A DNA stretch of 16,468 nucleotides. Origin: Gammaproteobacteria bacterium (GTDB lineage: Bacteria; Pseudomonadota; Gammaproteobacteria; Xanthomonadales; Xanthomonadaceae). The notes beneath the pieces were generated by a model that searched no databases, had not been told where the DNA came from, and saw only the letters and a list, made by a program, of their open reading frames with translations. Positions 1-7,073 of this stretch are shown piece by piece (the first letter of the stretch is position 1; each line of letters opens with the position of its first letter). The stretch is from positions 1 to 16,468 of the forward strand of contig JAPLSI010000156.1 of the NCBI GenBank assembly GCA_026398715.1. The letters are read 5' to 3'. A program made the translations under genes and the position numbers.

Positions 1-753
1 GCCTTTCTGTTCCAGCCAGGCGGTGTAGTTGCCTTTCCACGGAATGCCCTTGCCGCGGTCGAGTTCCAGGATCCACTCGGCGGCGTTGTCCAGGAAGTAG
101 CGATCGTGCGTTACCGCCACCACCGTGCCCGGGAAACGCGCCAGGAATTGTTCCAGCCACTCCACCGACTCGGCGTCGAGATGGTTGGTCGGTTCATCGA
201 GCAGCAGCATGTCGGGCTTGGACAGCAGCAGGCGGCACAGCGCCACGCGGCGCTTCTCGCCGCCCGACAGCTTGCCGATCACCGCGTCCCACGGCGGGAT
301 GCGCAGTGCATCGGCCGCCACTTCCAGCTGTTGTTCCAGCGTGTGCGCATCGCCGCTGGCAAGGATCGCTTCCAGGCGCTGCTGCTTGATGGCCAGCTTG
401 TCGAAGTCCGCCTCCGGATCGGCGTAGGCCTCGTAGACCTTGTCCAGTTCGGCCTGCGCGTGCAGGATTTCGCCGACGCCTTGTTCGACGGCCTCGCGGA
501 CCGTCATTTCCGGGTCGAGCTTGGGCTCTTGTTCCAGATAGCCGATCTTGATGCCGGGCGCCGGGCGCGATTCGCCCTGGAAGTCGGTATCCACGCCGGC
601 CATGATCCGCAAGACGGTGGACTTGCCCGCGCCGTTCAGGCCCAGCAGGCCGATCTTGGCCCCGGGATAGAAGCTCAGCGAGATGTCCTTGATGATCTGG
701 CGCTTTGGCGGCACGGTCTTGCTGACGCCGATCATGGTGTAGATGTATTGCAT
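1..753 (-). CDS. ettA: EttA, energy-dependent translational throttle ABC-F ATPase (N-terminal part, cut by window edge)
   Basis: Soluble ABC-F ATPase that binds the ribosomal E site and gates entry into elongation according to the ATP/ADP ratio. The 251 visible codons begin at ATG 753-751 and stay open to the edge, so only the first ATPase domain and the start of the linker are present (the family is about 555 residues). Visible elements are the EttA-type N-terminus MQYIYTM...PPKR, Walker A GLNGAGKS (residues 38-45), the inserted arm region (about 90-135), the signature LSGGE (162-166), and Walker [12 protein letters not shown] with D186 and E187, followed by THDRYFLD. The closing segment [16 protein letters not shown] is typical of EttA rather than Uup or other ABC-F members. 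The gene is divergent from the neighbouring operon. A weak GGAA lies just upstream of the ATG. Confidence 0.94.
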   Translation of the reverse strand, partial: MQYIYTMIGVSKTVPPKRQIIKDISLSFYPGAKIGLLGLNGAGKSTVLRIMAGVDTDFQGESRPAPGIKIGYLEQEPKLDPEMTVREAVEQGVGEILHAQAELDKVYEAYADPEADFDKLAIKQQRLEAILASGDAHTLEQQLEVAADALRIPPWDAVIGKLSGGEKRRVALCRLLLSKPDMLLLDEPTNHLDAESVEWLEQFLARFPGTVVAVTHDRYFLDNAAEWILELDRGKGIPWKGNYTAWLEQKG

Positions 754-1020
754 TCGTATTCCGATGAGGTTGGAGGCGCCGCAGGCGGCACCGGAAATCA
801 GGGCGCGTTTAGCGTCAATTCACTATTATCTCCTATTCGGTTGCCCCTTGTTTGGTGCCGAAACAGCTTAAATTCAGGCTCGCTTGGGGATTATGGCCAA
901 GGTGTGGGTGAAGCGTGACGGGATTGACATTTGCTGCAAATTTGATCCAACCCCCTTGACGCACCTTGCGAGCGCCCTACAAATGGAGACACCCCCCAAG
1001 AAAACACCCCTCGGTGCGTG
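754..1020. other. Divergent intergenic region between ettA and the six-gene operon
   Basis: This 267-bp stretch is less GC-rich than the flanking genes, particularly around 820-900 and 920-950. I find no convincing conserved protein; reading frames that cross it run on into the antisense of neighbouring genes. It should hold promoters for both directions. A plus-strand candidate is listed separately. For ettA, a GATAAT-like hexamer reads leftward inside the AT-rich tract near 825-835, but I see no matching -35 box, so I do not call it. Confidence 0.6.
956..983 (+). promoter_or_regulatory. Candidate sigma70 promoter of the six-gene operon
   Basis: TTGACG (956-961) is separated by 16 bp from TACAAA (978-983). 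The -35 matches the consensus at five of six bases and the -10 at four of six. Transcription would start near 990, giving a leader of about 30 nt before the first ATG at 1021. A second TTGACA at 924-929 has no good -10 at normal spacing. The call rests on box matches alone. Confidence 0.45.
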
Positions 1021-2151
1021 ATGATGACATCCCTTTCCAGTGGCCTCGGCGCCAGTGCGCTCGACCCTGATCGGCTCGAAAAAGCCAAGCGCGCCTATGT
1101 AACGCGACGTGCCGACCTGTCGCTGGCGAAGCAACTCCTGACCGGTCCGCGCAAGCCAATCGCTGGCGATCTGCTGCTCGCCCGGGTGGCGGAGGTCTCT
1201 CCGCGCAACCGCATCGAATTGACCGATGGTCGACGTGCCCATCTTTTCCTTGGTGACGAGATCGTCGTCGCCTACGGCAACCGCTACGCGCCGGACCAGT
1301 ACGAGGCCCTGGTTCCCGAGAATCTCGACGCTTGCGAGTTGGTGGCCGCTGGCGGCCTGGCTTCCCGGGTGGTCAGGCGCCACGATGCCATGGCCAAGCC
1401 TTCCACCATCGTGCCGATCGGATTGCTGGCCGATGGCAAGGGACAGCGGTTGAACCTGGCCGACTTTGGTTTGCCGGTGCTGCAGGCACTGCCGCCGCGA
1501 CTGCCACGCATCATCGCCGTGGCGGGTACGTCCATGAATGCCGGCAAGACCACTGCCTGCACCTGCCTGATTCGCGGACTTCGCGATGCCGGCCTGAGCG
1601 TAAACGCGCTCAAGATCACCGGCACCGGCGCGGGCGGAGACCTGTGGCAAATGAAAGATGCCGGAGCCGGCATGGCCCTGGACTTCACCGATGCCGGCCA
1701 TGCATCGACCTATCGCATCGGTCGCAGTGAACTCATTGCATGCTTCCTCGAACTGGTCGCCCACGGCGCATCGACCGCGCCGGATGCGATCGTGCTGGAG
1801 GTTGCGGACGGCCTGCTCCAGGCTGAAACGGCCACGCTCCTGCGCTCGCTCGAGTTCCGATCGGTCGTAAACGTGGTCTTGTTCGCTGCAGGCGATGCAC
1901 TCAGTGCCGAGTCCGGCGTGCGCTGGCTTCGCGAAGAACAGCTTCCGGTTCGCCTGCTCAGTGGCCTGATGAGCGCATCGCCGCTCGCGATGGCCGAAGC
2001 GGAGAGTGCAACTGGTTTGCCGGTGCTGACCATGGCGCAGCTGTCGCGGGGCGAGACTCTCGTGCCCTTGCTGTTCGAGTCCGGGGCTGATGACCGCGGT
2101 GCGATGAATCCTGAGTCCAACCATGCACTTGCCCAGCGCACTGTCGGGTAG
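1021..2151 (+). CDS. Uncharacterised P-loop NTPase (dethiobiotin synthetase/MobB/DUF1611-like fold)
   Basis: Cytoplasmic protein of 376 residues with no signal peptide or membrane segment. Residues 1-165 form an N-terminal domain I cannot name; it carries GDEIVVAYGNRYAPDQYEA. The C-terminal half opens with Walker A GTSMNAGKTT (residues 169-178, lysine 176), followed by a conserved-looking stretch KITGTGAGGDLWQMKDAGA and DFTDAGHASTY, probably the switch region. The strand-P-loop arrangement with GKTT resembles the SIMIBI group that includes dethiobiotin synthetase, MobB and DUF1611 proteins. The substrate is unknown: it could be a kinase, a ligase or a metal/cofactor-handling NTPase. Three start codons stand in a row (GTG 1018, ATG 1021, ATG 1024) without a clear ribosome binding site; I chose the first ATG. 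It leads the operon and overlaps the ABC gene by 29 bp, so its job is probably tied to that transporter. Confidence 0.72.
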   Translation: MMTSLSSGLGASALDPDRLEKAKRAYVTRRADLSLAKQLLTGPRKPIAGDLLLARVAEVSPRNRIELTDGRRAHLFLGDEIVVAYGNRYAPDQYEALVPENLDACELVAAGGLASRVVRRHDAMAKPSTIVPIGLLADGKGQRLNLADFGLPVLQALPPRLPRIIAVAGTSMNAGKTTACTCLIRGLRDAGLSVNALKITGTGAGGDLWQMKDAGAGMALDFTDAGHASTYRIGRSELIACFLELVAHGASTAPDAIVLEVADGLLQAETATLLRSLEFRSVVNVVLFAAGDALSAESGVRWLREEQLPVRLLSGLMSASPLAMAEAESATGLPVLTMAQLSRGETLVPLLFESGADDRGAMNPESNHALAQRTVG

Positions 2152-3805
2152 GAGACGCTGGATCTTCGCCGGCCTAGCGGCCAACGGACTGCTGCAGGCG
2201 GCGATGGCCTTCCTGATGGCGGGCCTGGTCCGTCACGTGTTTGACGGCTACCTGATGGCGACGCAACCGCTGGCTGCGGAAGGGCTCTGGAGTTCGGCCT
2301 TTGCACTGGTGCTGGTGGCCCTTGTCACGGCATGGCTGCGGCTGCGCGAGACCGTGGATGCCGAGCGCCTGGGCCAGGACTACGTGCTTGAGATCCGCCG
2401 ACTCTTGATGATGCACCTGACCCAACTGTCGGTCCGGGCCCAGGGACAAAAGGCGGGTGGGAGCACCTTCCTTCGCTTTGTCGGTGACTTGACGGCGCTG
2501 CGCCAGTGGTTGAGCCAGGGCATGGCCAAGCTCAGCGTTGCTGGCGTGATGGTGCCGGGCATCCTGCTCATCCTCGCTTCCATGAGCCCGTTGCTGGCCG
2601 GCGTGGTGGCGACGGTGTTGGTGCTGGCGGTGCTGGTCGCGAGGATGATCGGAAACTCGCTGGAAGATGCGGTTCGCACCAGCAGGCGCAGGCGCAGCCA
2701 ACTGGCCGCAAACATCAATGAAAAGATCGCCCGCATGCCCGTGGTGCAGGTTAGCGGACGCGGCCGGCGCGAGCGCAATCGCCTGTTCGGGCAGTCCGAG
2801 CGCCTGGTCGAAGCGATGGTGGCGCGCGCGCGCGTTGTCGGAACCTTGCGCGGTCTGGCCCAGCTTACGGCCGCGCTGGCCAGCGCGAGCGCACTGGTGG
2901 TAGGCGTTATCGAAGTCCAGTCCGGGCAGATCAGTGCCGGTTCCGTGGTTGCCGCCATGAGCGTGGTCGGCCTGATGGTGGCGCCGATTCGCGACCTGGG
3001 CCGGGTCAGCGAGTATTGGCATGCGGCGAACGTCGCCCGGGAAAAACTGCAGTCCACGCTCGACCATGGGCCGTTGGTTCGCAATCATCCGGATGCCCGT
3101 CCGCTGACGCCGGGTGCCGGTCGCGTCGAGTTTGAACATGTAGCCATTCCCGGCGTTTTGGCCGACGTCAGCATGGTCGCCGAGGCTGGCGCGCGCGTGT
3201 TGCTGAGCGGAGACAATGGCAGCGGCAAGTCGGCGTTGCTCTCCTTGCTCGCACGCATGGACGATCCGTCTGCAGGCAGGATCCTGATCGACGGCCAAGA
3301 CACGGGATTCGCCACCCTGGGTTCCCTGCGCCGGGCGATTGGCGTAGTCAGTCCCGAACTTCCGCTCCTGCGCGGCACCCTGCGCTGGAACCTTGCCTAT
3401 CGCAATCCCGAAGCCGCCGAAGGCGCGCTGCAGGCCGTGATGCAGCAATGCGGCGTGGACCGATTGCTCGCTGACTTGCCCGAAGGCCTGGACACGCGGA
3501 TTTCCGAGTCCAGCGAAGGCCTTTCCACGGGACAGCGTCGTCGCGTGATGCTGGCGCGGGCCTTGCTGGGTTCGCCGCGCATCCTGGTGCTCGACGAGGC
3601 AGACGCCAACGTGGACGCAGACACACTGGCAATTTTCGAGAGGGTCCTGCAGCAATTTCGGGGTACGGTGTTCATGGTCACACAGCGCGCCGAGTTGCAG
3701 CGCCATTCCACGGCCGTTTGGCGCTTCGCCCATGGGCGCGTGTCTGCCGAAGCCACGCCGCCGCAGCTCCGGCCCGCCATTGATCGGGGAGTGCTGCCCG
3801 CATGA
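2123..3805 (+). CDS. ABC exporter half-transporter with degenerate nucleotide-binding motifs
   Basis: Inner-membrane protein of 560 residues with an MsbA-like layout. An N-terminal membrane domain (hydrophobic segments about 12-35, 53-72, 135-178 and 240-300) is fused to one ATPase domain (about 335-545). Seen in the ATPase domain: Walker A GDNGSGKS (363-370), signature LSTGQ (467-471, usually LSGGQ) and Walker B ILVLDE with glutamate 492. Three positions depart from the family: the Q-loop reads VVSPE with proline 411 where glutamine is expected, the H-loop reads VTQR with glutamine 521 where histidine is expected, and the aromatic A-loop residue is missing because the segment before the Walker A is shortened. 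The D-loop is ANVD. The protein is most like type I exporters, so it probably moves a small molecule, lipid or peptide outward. No second half-transporter lies nearby. The start overlaps the preceding gene by 29 bp; a later start would cut the first membrane helix. Confidence 0.88.
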   Translation: MHLPSALSGRRRWIFAGLAANGLLQAAMAFLMAGLVRHVFDGYLMATQPLAAEGLWSSAFALVLVALVTAWLRLRETVDAERLGQDYVLEIRRLLMMHLTQLSVRAQGQKAGGSTFLRFVGDLTALRQWLSQGMAKLSVAGVMVPGILLILASMSPLLAGVVATVLVLAVLVARMIGNSLEDAVRTSRRRRSQLAANINEKIARMPVVQVSGRGRRERNRLFGQSERLVEAMVARARVVGTLRGLAQLTAALASASALVVGVIEVQSGQISAGSVVAAMSVVGLMVAPIRDLGRVSEYWHAANVAREKLQSTLDHGPLVRNHPDARPLTPGAGRVEFEHVAIPGVLADVSMVAEAGARVLLSGDNGSGKSALLSLLARMDDPSAGRILIDGQDTGFATLGSLRRAIGVVSPELPLLRGTLRWNLAYRNPEAAEGALQAVMQQCGVDRLLADLPEGLDTRISESSEGLSTGQRRRVMLARALLGSPRILVLDEADANVDADTLAIFERVLQQFRGTVFMVTQRAELQRHSTAVWRFAHGRVSAEATPPQLRPAIDRGVLPA

Positions 3806-4692
3806 GTCCGCATCGCTCGCTTGCCGCCGGCAGCATCGGCACGGACCGGGACGTCGGGTTCCCGCGTGGCAGGGTCTTCGTCTGGGTGCCGCAAAGCGTG
3901 CCTGAACTGGAGACGCTGTTGTACTTTCCGCGCTCCGTCCACGATTGCTCCCGGGCACTGGTCACGGTGCATGGCATCGCCCGCAACGCGATGGAACACG
4001 CGCTGCTCTTCTCCGCCCAGGCCGAACGCGCGGGAGCCGCGATTGTTGCGCCGATGTTTTCCGAGCGCCGGTTCCGCGGATACCAGAGCCTGCGCAAGCG
4101 TCGCCATCAACTGGCGCCGGAGCAAGCCTTCGAGGCCATGCTCGAGGAACTTGCCAGCTCATCTGGCCTGGATCTGCAGCGCCTTTCGCTGTTCGGATAT
4201 TCGGGTGGCGGACAGTTCGCCCATCGTTTCGCCCTTACTCGCCCGCAAAGAGTTGCACGCCTCGCGATCGGGGCAGCCGGCTGGTATACCTTTCCCGACC
4301 GCAGCGTCGCCTATCCCCAAGGGCTTGCGCAATTGCCCGCTCGGTTTCCTGCCATTGACCTTGGTGCTTTCCTTCGCATCCCCGTTCGCGTCTTCGTCGG
4401 CGATGCCGACCTGCAACGCGACGAAGCCCTGAACCAGAAGCCCGAGATCGACCAGCGCCAGGGACTGACCCGGGTCGAGCGCGCCCGGCGCTGGGTGGAC
4501 GCGCTGCGCGATGCCGCGCGTGAGCAGGGCCTGCCCGAGTTCGCCGACCTGCGCCTGCTGCCCGGCGTGGCGCATTCCTTCGCCGACGCCGTCGCGCGCT
4601 GCGGCTTGGACAGGGAGGTATTCGAATTCCACTTTGGAAGCGGTGCAAGCGCGTCGCCTTCCCAATCCGCTCTGCCCGGAGACGCGCAATGA
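3802..4692 (+). CDS. Alpha/beta hydrolase
   Basis: A 296-residue hydrolase without an obvious signal peptide, so probably cytoplasmic. The nucleophile elbow GYSGGG puts serine 134 at the active site; VGDADLQRD supplies a likely acid (aspartate 201 or 203), and GVAHSF supplies histidine 258. VHGIARNA near residues 56-63 is the expected oxyanion-hole loop after the first strands. The layout resembles esterase, peptidase or polymer-cleaving members of the fold, but nothing in the sequence fixes the substrate. The start ATG overlaps the stop of the ABC gene (ATGA) and the stop overlaps the porin start in the same way. This implies translational coupling and suggests it acts on the compound handled by the transporter and porin. 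Confidence 0.85.
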   Translation: MSPHRSLAAGSIGTDRDVGFPRGRVFVWVPQSVPELETLLYFPRSVHDCSRALVTVHGIARNAMEHALLFSAQAERAGAAIVAPMFSERRFRGYQSLRKRRHQLAPEQAFEAMLEELASSSGLDLQRLSLFGYSGGGQFAHRFALTRPQRVARLAIGAAGWYTFPDRSVAYPQGLAQLPARFPAIDLGAFLRIPVRVFVGDADLQRDEALNQKPEIDQRQGLTRVERARRWVDALRDAAREQGLPEFADLRLLPGVAHSFADAVARCGLDREVFEFHFGSGASASPSQSALPGDAQ

Positions 4693-5735
4693 AGTTCCTG
4701 ACCCCTGCCTGCCTGCTGGCGCTCGGCCTGGCCCCAAGCCTGGCCCTGGCCGACGCGAAGTTCGGACCCACCGGCCTGGTGATCGCGCCTGCGGATGACA
4801 GTTATCGCCTTCGCTTTGGCGGCCGGCTGCACTTCGACAGCGTGCGCTTCAACGAAGACATCACGAAGAGCGTCTGGGTGAGTTACACGGGGTTCAAGAA
4901 TCTCAACCTGAAGGCGGGCCAGATGACGGCACCTTTCGGAATGGAGGAGCTGGCGAGCTCGAACGACACGATTTTCATGGAGCGCGCGCTGCCCTCGGCG
5001 CTTGCGCCAGGCCTGTTGGTCGGGGCGCAGGGCAGCTACGCGTGGAAACACGGCACGGCGACCCTTGGCTACTACGGCAATCCGCTGAACGTCGAGTTTG
5101 GCAAGACGTCGGCGACCGGTCGCAGCCTGATTGGGCGCGCGACTTGGGCGCCGCTGCATTCTTCACGCCAGACCCTGCACTTCGGCCTTGCCTATGAAGC
5201 ACGCGACCTGGATACCGGCAGCGCGTTCCGGATTTCCTCCGCACCCGAGACCGGCCTGACGCAACTCACGCTGTTCAATACCAGCAATCTGATCAATGCC
5301 AGGCGGATGACCCGGCGCGGTGCCGAAGCTGCCTGGGCACTCGGACCCCTGACCGTGCAGGCCGAGTACATGAAGTCGGACCTCCAGCGCGAGGGATTTC
5401 CCGACTCCGACTTCGACGGCTGGTACGTGCAGGCAGCCTGGCTGCTTACGGGCGAGCACCGTTCCTACAGAGTGTCGAGCGGAAACTTCCGCGAGCTTCG
5501 CCCGCGCCACAAGTTTGGCGCTCTTGAGCTTGCCCTGCGCCGCAGCGCGTTGGATCTGGAGTCGGGATTTGTCACCGGCGGTCGCGGCTGGAATGAGAGC
5601 GTTGGCCTGAACTGGTACCTGGGCCGCAACTTTCGGCTGATGACCGACTACACGCGGTCGAGGGCGCTGCCCAATCGCAACGGACTGGACGAGACCCTTG
5701 CAATCTTCCAGGTCCGCGCCCAAGTGGATTATTGA
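4689..5735 (+). CDS. Phosphate-selective porin O/P family outer-membrane protein, shortened
   Basis: A 348-residue outer-membrane beta-barrel of the OprO/OprP type. Residues 1-21 are a signal peptide with likely cleavage after ALA-21 and a mature start at DAKF. Family hallmarks are GGRLHFD (44-50), YTGFKNLNLKAGQM, APFGMEELASSN and FMERALPSAL. Alternating barrel strands run to the end, and the final residue is an aromatic tyrosine, as expected for barrel assembly. Compared with the family as I remember it, a block of roughly 35-45 residues normally lying between the first strand and the YTGF strand (the RRARLG...YEFA hairpin) is absent near residues 56-62, without loss of frame. Members transport phosphate, polyphosphate or other anions; the substrate here is unknown. 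It overlaps the hydrolase gene by 4 bp (ATGA). Confidence 0.87.
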   Translation: MKFLTPACLLALGLAPSLALADAKFGPTGLVIAPADDSYRLRFGGRLHFDSVRFNEDITKSVWVSYTGFKNLNLKAGQMTAPFGMEELASSNDTIFMERALPSALAPGLLVGAQGSYAWKHGTATLGYYGNPLNVEFGKTSATGRSLIGRATWAPLHSSRQTLHFGLAYEARDLDTGSAFRISSAPETGLTQLTLFNTSNLINARRMTRRGAEAAWALGPLTVQAEYMKSDLQREGFPDSDFDGWYVQAAWLLTGEHRSYRVSSGNFRELRPRHKFGALELALRRSALDLESGFVTGGRGWNESVGLNWYLGRNFRLMTDYTRSRALPNRNGLDETLAIFQVRAQVDY

Positions 5736-5739
5736 TACA

Positions 5740-5753
5740 GGGAGATGTTGGTG
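5740..5753 (+). promoter_or_regulatory. Ribosome binding site that decides a GTG start for the first paralogous exported protein
   Basis: GGGAG (5740-5744) directly abuts an ATG at 5745, which leaves no room for ribosome binding. A GTG at 5751 lies 6 nt downstream. The second paralog has the same layout: GGGAG at 7063-7067, a 6-nt spacer and GTG at 7074. Both follow the preceding stop codon in the pattern TGA-N4-GGGAG-N6-GTGAA. This supports GTG 5751 over ATG 5745. Confidence 0.7.
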
Positions 5754-7058
5754 AACGCAGTCCTCAAGCCCTTCCGGATACTTGCCAGCGCGGCCTTGCT
5801 TGCCTCGTTCTTGCCTGCGTTCGCCCAGGCGCAGACCACCGACGCATACCACGCCATCCAGGTGTTTCCGGTGGTGGTGGATTCGGCCAGCTTTACCCAG
5901 AAGTTCACCTTCAGGAACCCGAACACCACCAATGCCCTGGTGATCTCGTCGCAATACTTCCCCGGTACCGGCACCACGCAGCCGGGCGCGATCGCTTGCC
6001 CGGACATCGTGGTCCCGATCAGCGGCGAGGCCGTGGTGGCCAGCCTGCGTGACTTCTGCCCCGGCCTGGCGGCGGGAAGCCAGTTTGGCTACCTGTACAC
6101 CTTCGAGAACGGCGGATACGCGCGACCCTACGCGGCGTTTTCGCGCGTCAGCAATGGCGCAGGCAACGGCTTCAGCGTCGAGGCCTTCGCGGCCCACACC
6201 TTTACCTCGGCCGACTCGACCGTGATTGGCCTGCGCCGCCTGGCCGCCGGCGGTGGACGGCCGGCGTTCCAGAGCAATTGTTTCATTGGCAACCTCAACG
6301 AGGTCACGGCACCGGTTACGCCGGTCACCACTACCGTCACGGCGACGGTTTATTCCAGCGCGGGCGTCGCGCTTGGCAACGCGGCCATCGACTTGGTGCC
6401 GGGCCGCCTGACGCGCCTGCTCGATATCTTCGCGGCGGCGGGTGTTCCCGCCGGCGACTACGACAATGCCACCGTTCGCTTTGTCGAAAGCGGCGTCGGC
6501 GAGCCCGGGCTGATGAGCTTCTGCACGGTCCAGGACAATTCGAGTTTTGGCGCCGATTTCCGGATCGCCAAACAGGAGTTCGGCGACACCTTGGCCGATG
6601 TCGGCGCCAAGGATGGCAATGTCCGCCGCAACTCGACCGTGTCGGCCGACGTGGCCACTTCCGACGGCCCGGGCCGGCCCTTCGAAATCCTGGCGGGTGC
6701 GCTGGGGATCAACGTGCATGTGATGTACTTTCGCCACCCCGACTGGATCCAGTGCGAGATCATCAATCCGGGCACCGGCGTGCGCGCCTTGAACTCGTAC
6801 GGCCTGGAGATGCGCCTGGTCGATCCGGACGGCGTCACCGCACTTGCGGGGGGCAATGGCATCACCGGCTTTGGCGCTCTTTTCCTCGGCGACAAGACCG
6901 AGCGCAACTTCGGCGCGAATACCCGCTACACCATCGAAGTCGAGAGTAACGGCAACAACACCGGCGCGGTGCGTGCCTACTCACTGCATTGCCAGAGCGG
7001 CAGCGGCCACACGGCTGCCGACCTGATCCGATACAACGACCAGACACTGCGGTTCTGA
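5751..7058 (+). CDS. Exported protein of unknown function, six conserved cysteines (paralog A)
   Basis: I do not recognise this 435-residue protein. Residues 1-27 form a clear signal peptide (basic residues K6 and R9, hydrophobic core, AQA cleavage site), so the mature protein starts at QTTDAYH. The rest is rich in beta-forming, Gly, Asn, Thr and Ser residues. It has six cysteines, all conserved in the next gene, that could form three disulfides in the periplasm or outside the cell. Blocks shared with the paralog include FPVVVD, RPYAAFSRVSN, AHTFTSAD, VPAGDYDNA, FCTVQDNSSFGADFRI, HVMYFRHPDW and RYTIEVESNG. The protein ends in LRF; a terminal phenylalanine could be a barrel-assembly signal, but that is speculative. 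It starts 15 bp after the porin stop, so it is probably in the same operon. Confidence 0.85.
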   Translation: MNAVLKPFRILASAALLASFLPAFAQAQTTDAYHAIQVFPVVVDSASFTQKFTFRNPNTTNALVISSQYFPGTGTTQPGAIACPDIVVPISGEAVVASLRDFCPGLAAGSQFGYLYTFENGGYARPYAAFSRVSNGAGNGFSVEAFAAHTFTSADSTVIGLRRLAAGGGRPAFQSNCFIGNLNEVTAPVTPVTTTVTATVYSSAGVALGNAAIDLVPGRLTRLLDIFAAAGVPAGDYDNATVRFVESGVGEPGLMSFCTVQDNSSFGADFRIAKQEFGDTLADVGAKDGNVRRNSTVSADVATSDGPGRPFEILAGALGINVHVMYFRHPDWIQCEIINPGTGVRALNSYGLEMRLVDPDGVTALAGGNGITGFGALFLGDKTERNFGANTRYTIEVESNGNNTGAVRAYSLHCQSGSGHTAADLIRYNDQTLRF

Positions 7059-7073
7059 GCCCGGGAGCGAGAC

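Noticed and set aside
106..918. 270-codon plus-strand frame at the left end
   Set aside because: Most of it is antisense to ettA, whose ABC motifs are unmistakable. The remainder runs through the intergenic region.
2822..2834. Alternating GC tract (possible Z-DNA or simple repeat)
   Set aside because: It encodes Ala-Arg-Ala-Arg within the ABC protein and is short, which is ordinary in GC-rich coding DNA.
2174..3958. 594-codon open frame on the minus strand
   Set aside because: Antisense to the ABC gene. The translation is low-complexity, rich in Arg, Gln, His and Ala, with no domain, as expected for shadow frames in GC-rich DNA.
5163..6737. 524-codon open frame on the minus strand
   Set aside because: Lies opposite the porin and paralog A, which have signal peptides, ribosome binding sites and conserved motifs. 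The antisense translation shows none of these.
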